Shown piece by piece: positions 63,867-64,000 of a DNA stretch of 64,000 nt; within the stretch, counting starts at the first letter, position 1; each line of letters opens with the position of its first letter. Under the pieces are notes generated by a model. That model was not told where the DNA came from and made no database searches. It was given only the letters and a program-made list of their open reading frames with translations. The stretch is from positions 7,746,701-7,810,700 of the forward strand of contig CM067535.1 of NCBI GenBank assembly GCA_034509925.1. The letters are read 5' to 3'. This DNA is from Hirudinaria manillensis. Lineage: Eukaryota; Annelida; Clitellata; Hirudinida; Hirudinidae. Both the position numbers and the translations under genes were made by a program.

Positions 63867-64000
63867 CTTAGATACGAGACAATAGCAAACGTTTCACCAT
63901 TAAAGCAAAGCTCATAATACCTTATAACATATCTCTAAATATCTGCCTAAAAGATATTAAGTAATTTTTTTAATATAGCTATAATAATAAATAAATAAAT

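Overview
This is nuclear DNA of an intron-rich, compact invertebrate animal. Introns are GT-AG (many 60-80 nt), flanks are AT-rich, and the gene set is metazoan: mitochondrial GABA transaminase, the presequence protease PITRM1, TFIIIC subunit GTF3C3, the actin N-acetyltransferase NAA80, a seven-repeat protocadherin and an alpha-type cyclic-nucleotide-gated channel. A short TTAGGG tract at 32380-32408 hints at a TTAGGG telomere rather than the TTAGG common in arthropods. The lineage cannot be fixed from sequence alone.

Positions 1-34786 (+ strand) hold the 3' part of one giant gene. Two diverged copies of a cysteine-bounded beta-rich module (1-1527) are followed by 36 almost identical copies of an ~866-bp unit (about 1523-32333). 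A complete unit carries five exons (260, 112, 54, 57 and 36 nt) separated by 66-77-nt introns and codes for 173 residues: a ~124-residue two-cysteine domain plus a ~49-residue Pro/Thr-rich linker. Exons and introns alike are homogenised. After the array come short linker exons, a Cys-rich region and a C-terminal cystine-knot (CTCK) domain ending at 34786. By splice sites and phase I count 196 exons in the window and about 6.7 thousand residues. The product looks like a secreted, disulfide-linked, mucin- or fibre-like structural protein that I cannot assign to a named family. Seven units carry 1-2-nt coding indels that are either assembly errors or real damage.

The right half is ordinary gene-dense DNA. 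ABAT (+, 12 exons, 36091-41069) is convergent with PITRM1 (-, 7 exons, 41666-45973). PITRM1 is head-to-head with the intronless GTF3C3 (+, 46307-48583) across 333 bp, a likely shared promoter. NAA80 (+, 5 exons, 49087-50171) is followed by a leucine-rich-repeat gene (-, 3 exons, 51071-53115), a poorly understood AT-rich gap holding an orphan Cys-containing reading frame, the protocadherin (+, 14 exons, 55240-62194), and the 3' end of the CNG channel gene (-, 62347 to beyond 63866). The genes share no pathway; they are simply neighbours. All gene models come from reading splice sites, phase continuity and family similarity by eye; no alignment or transcript data were available.
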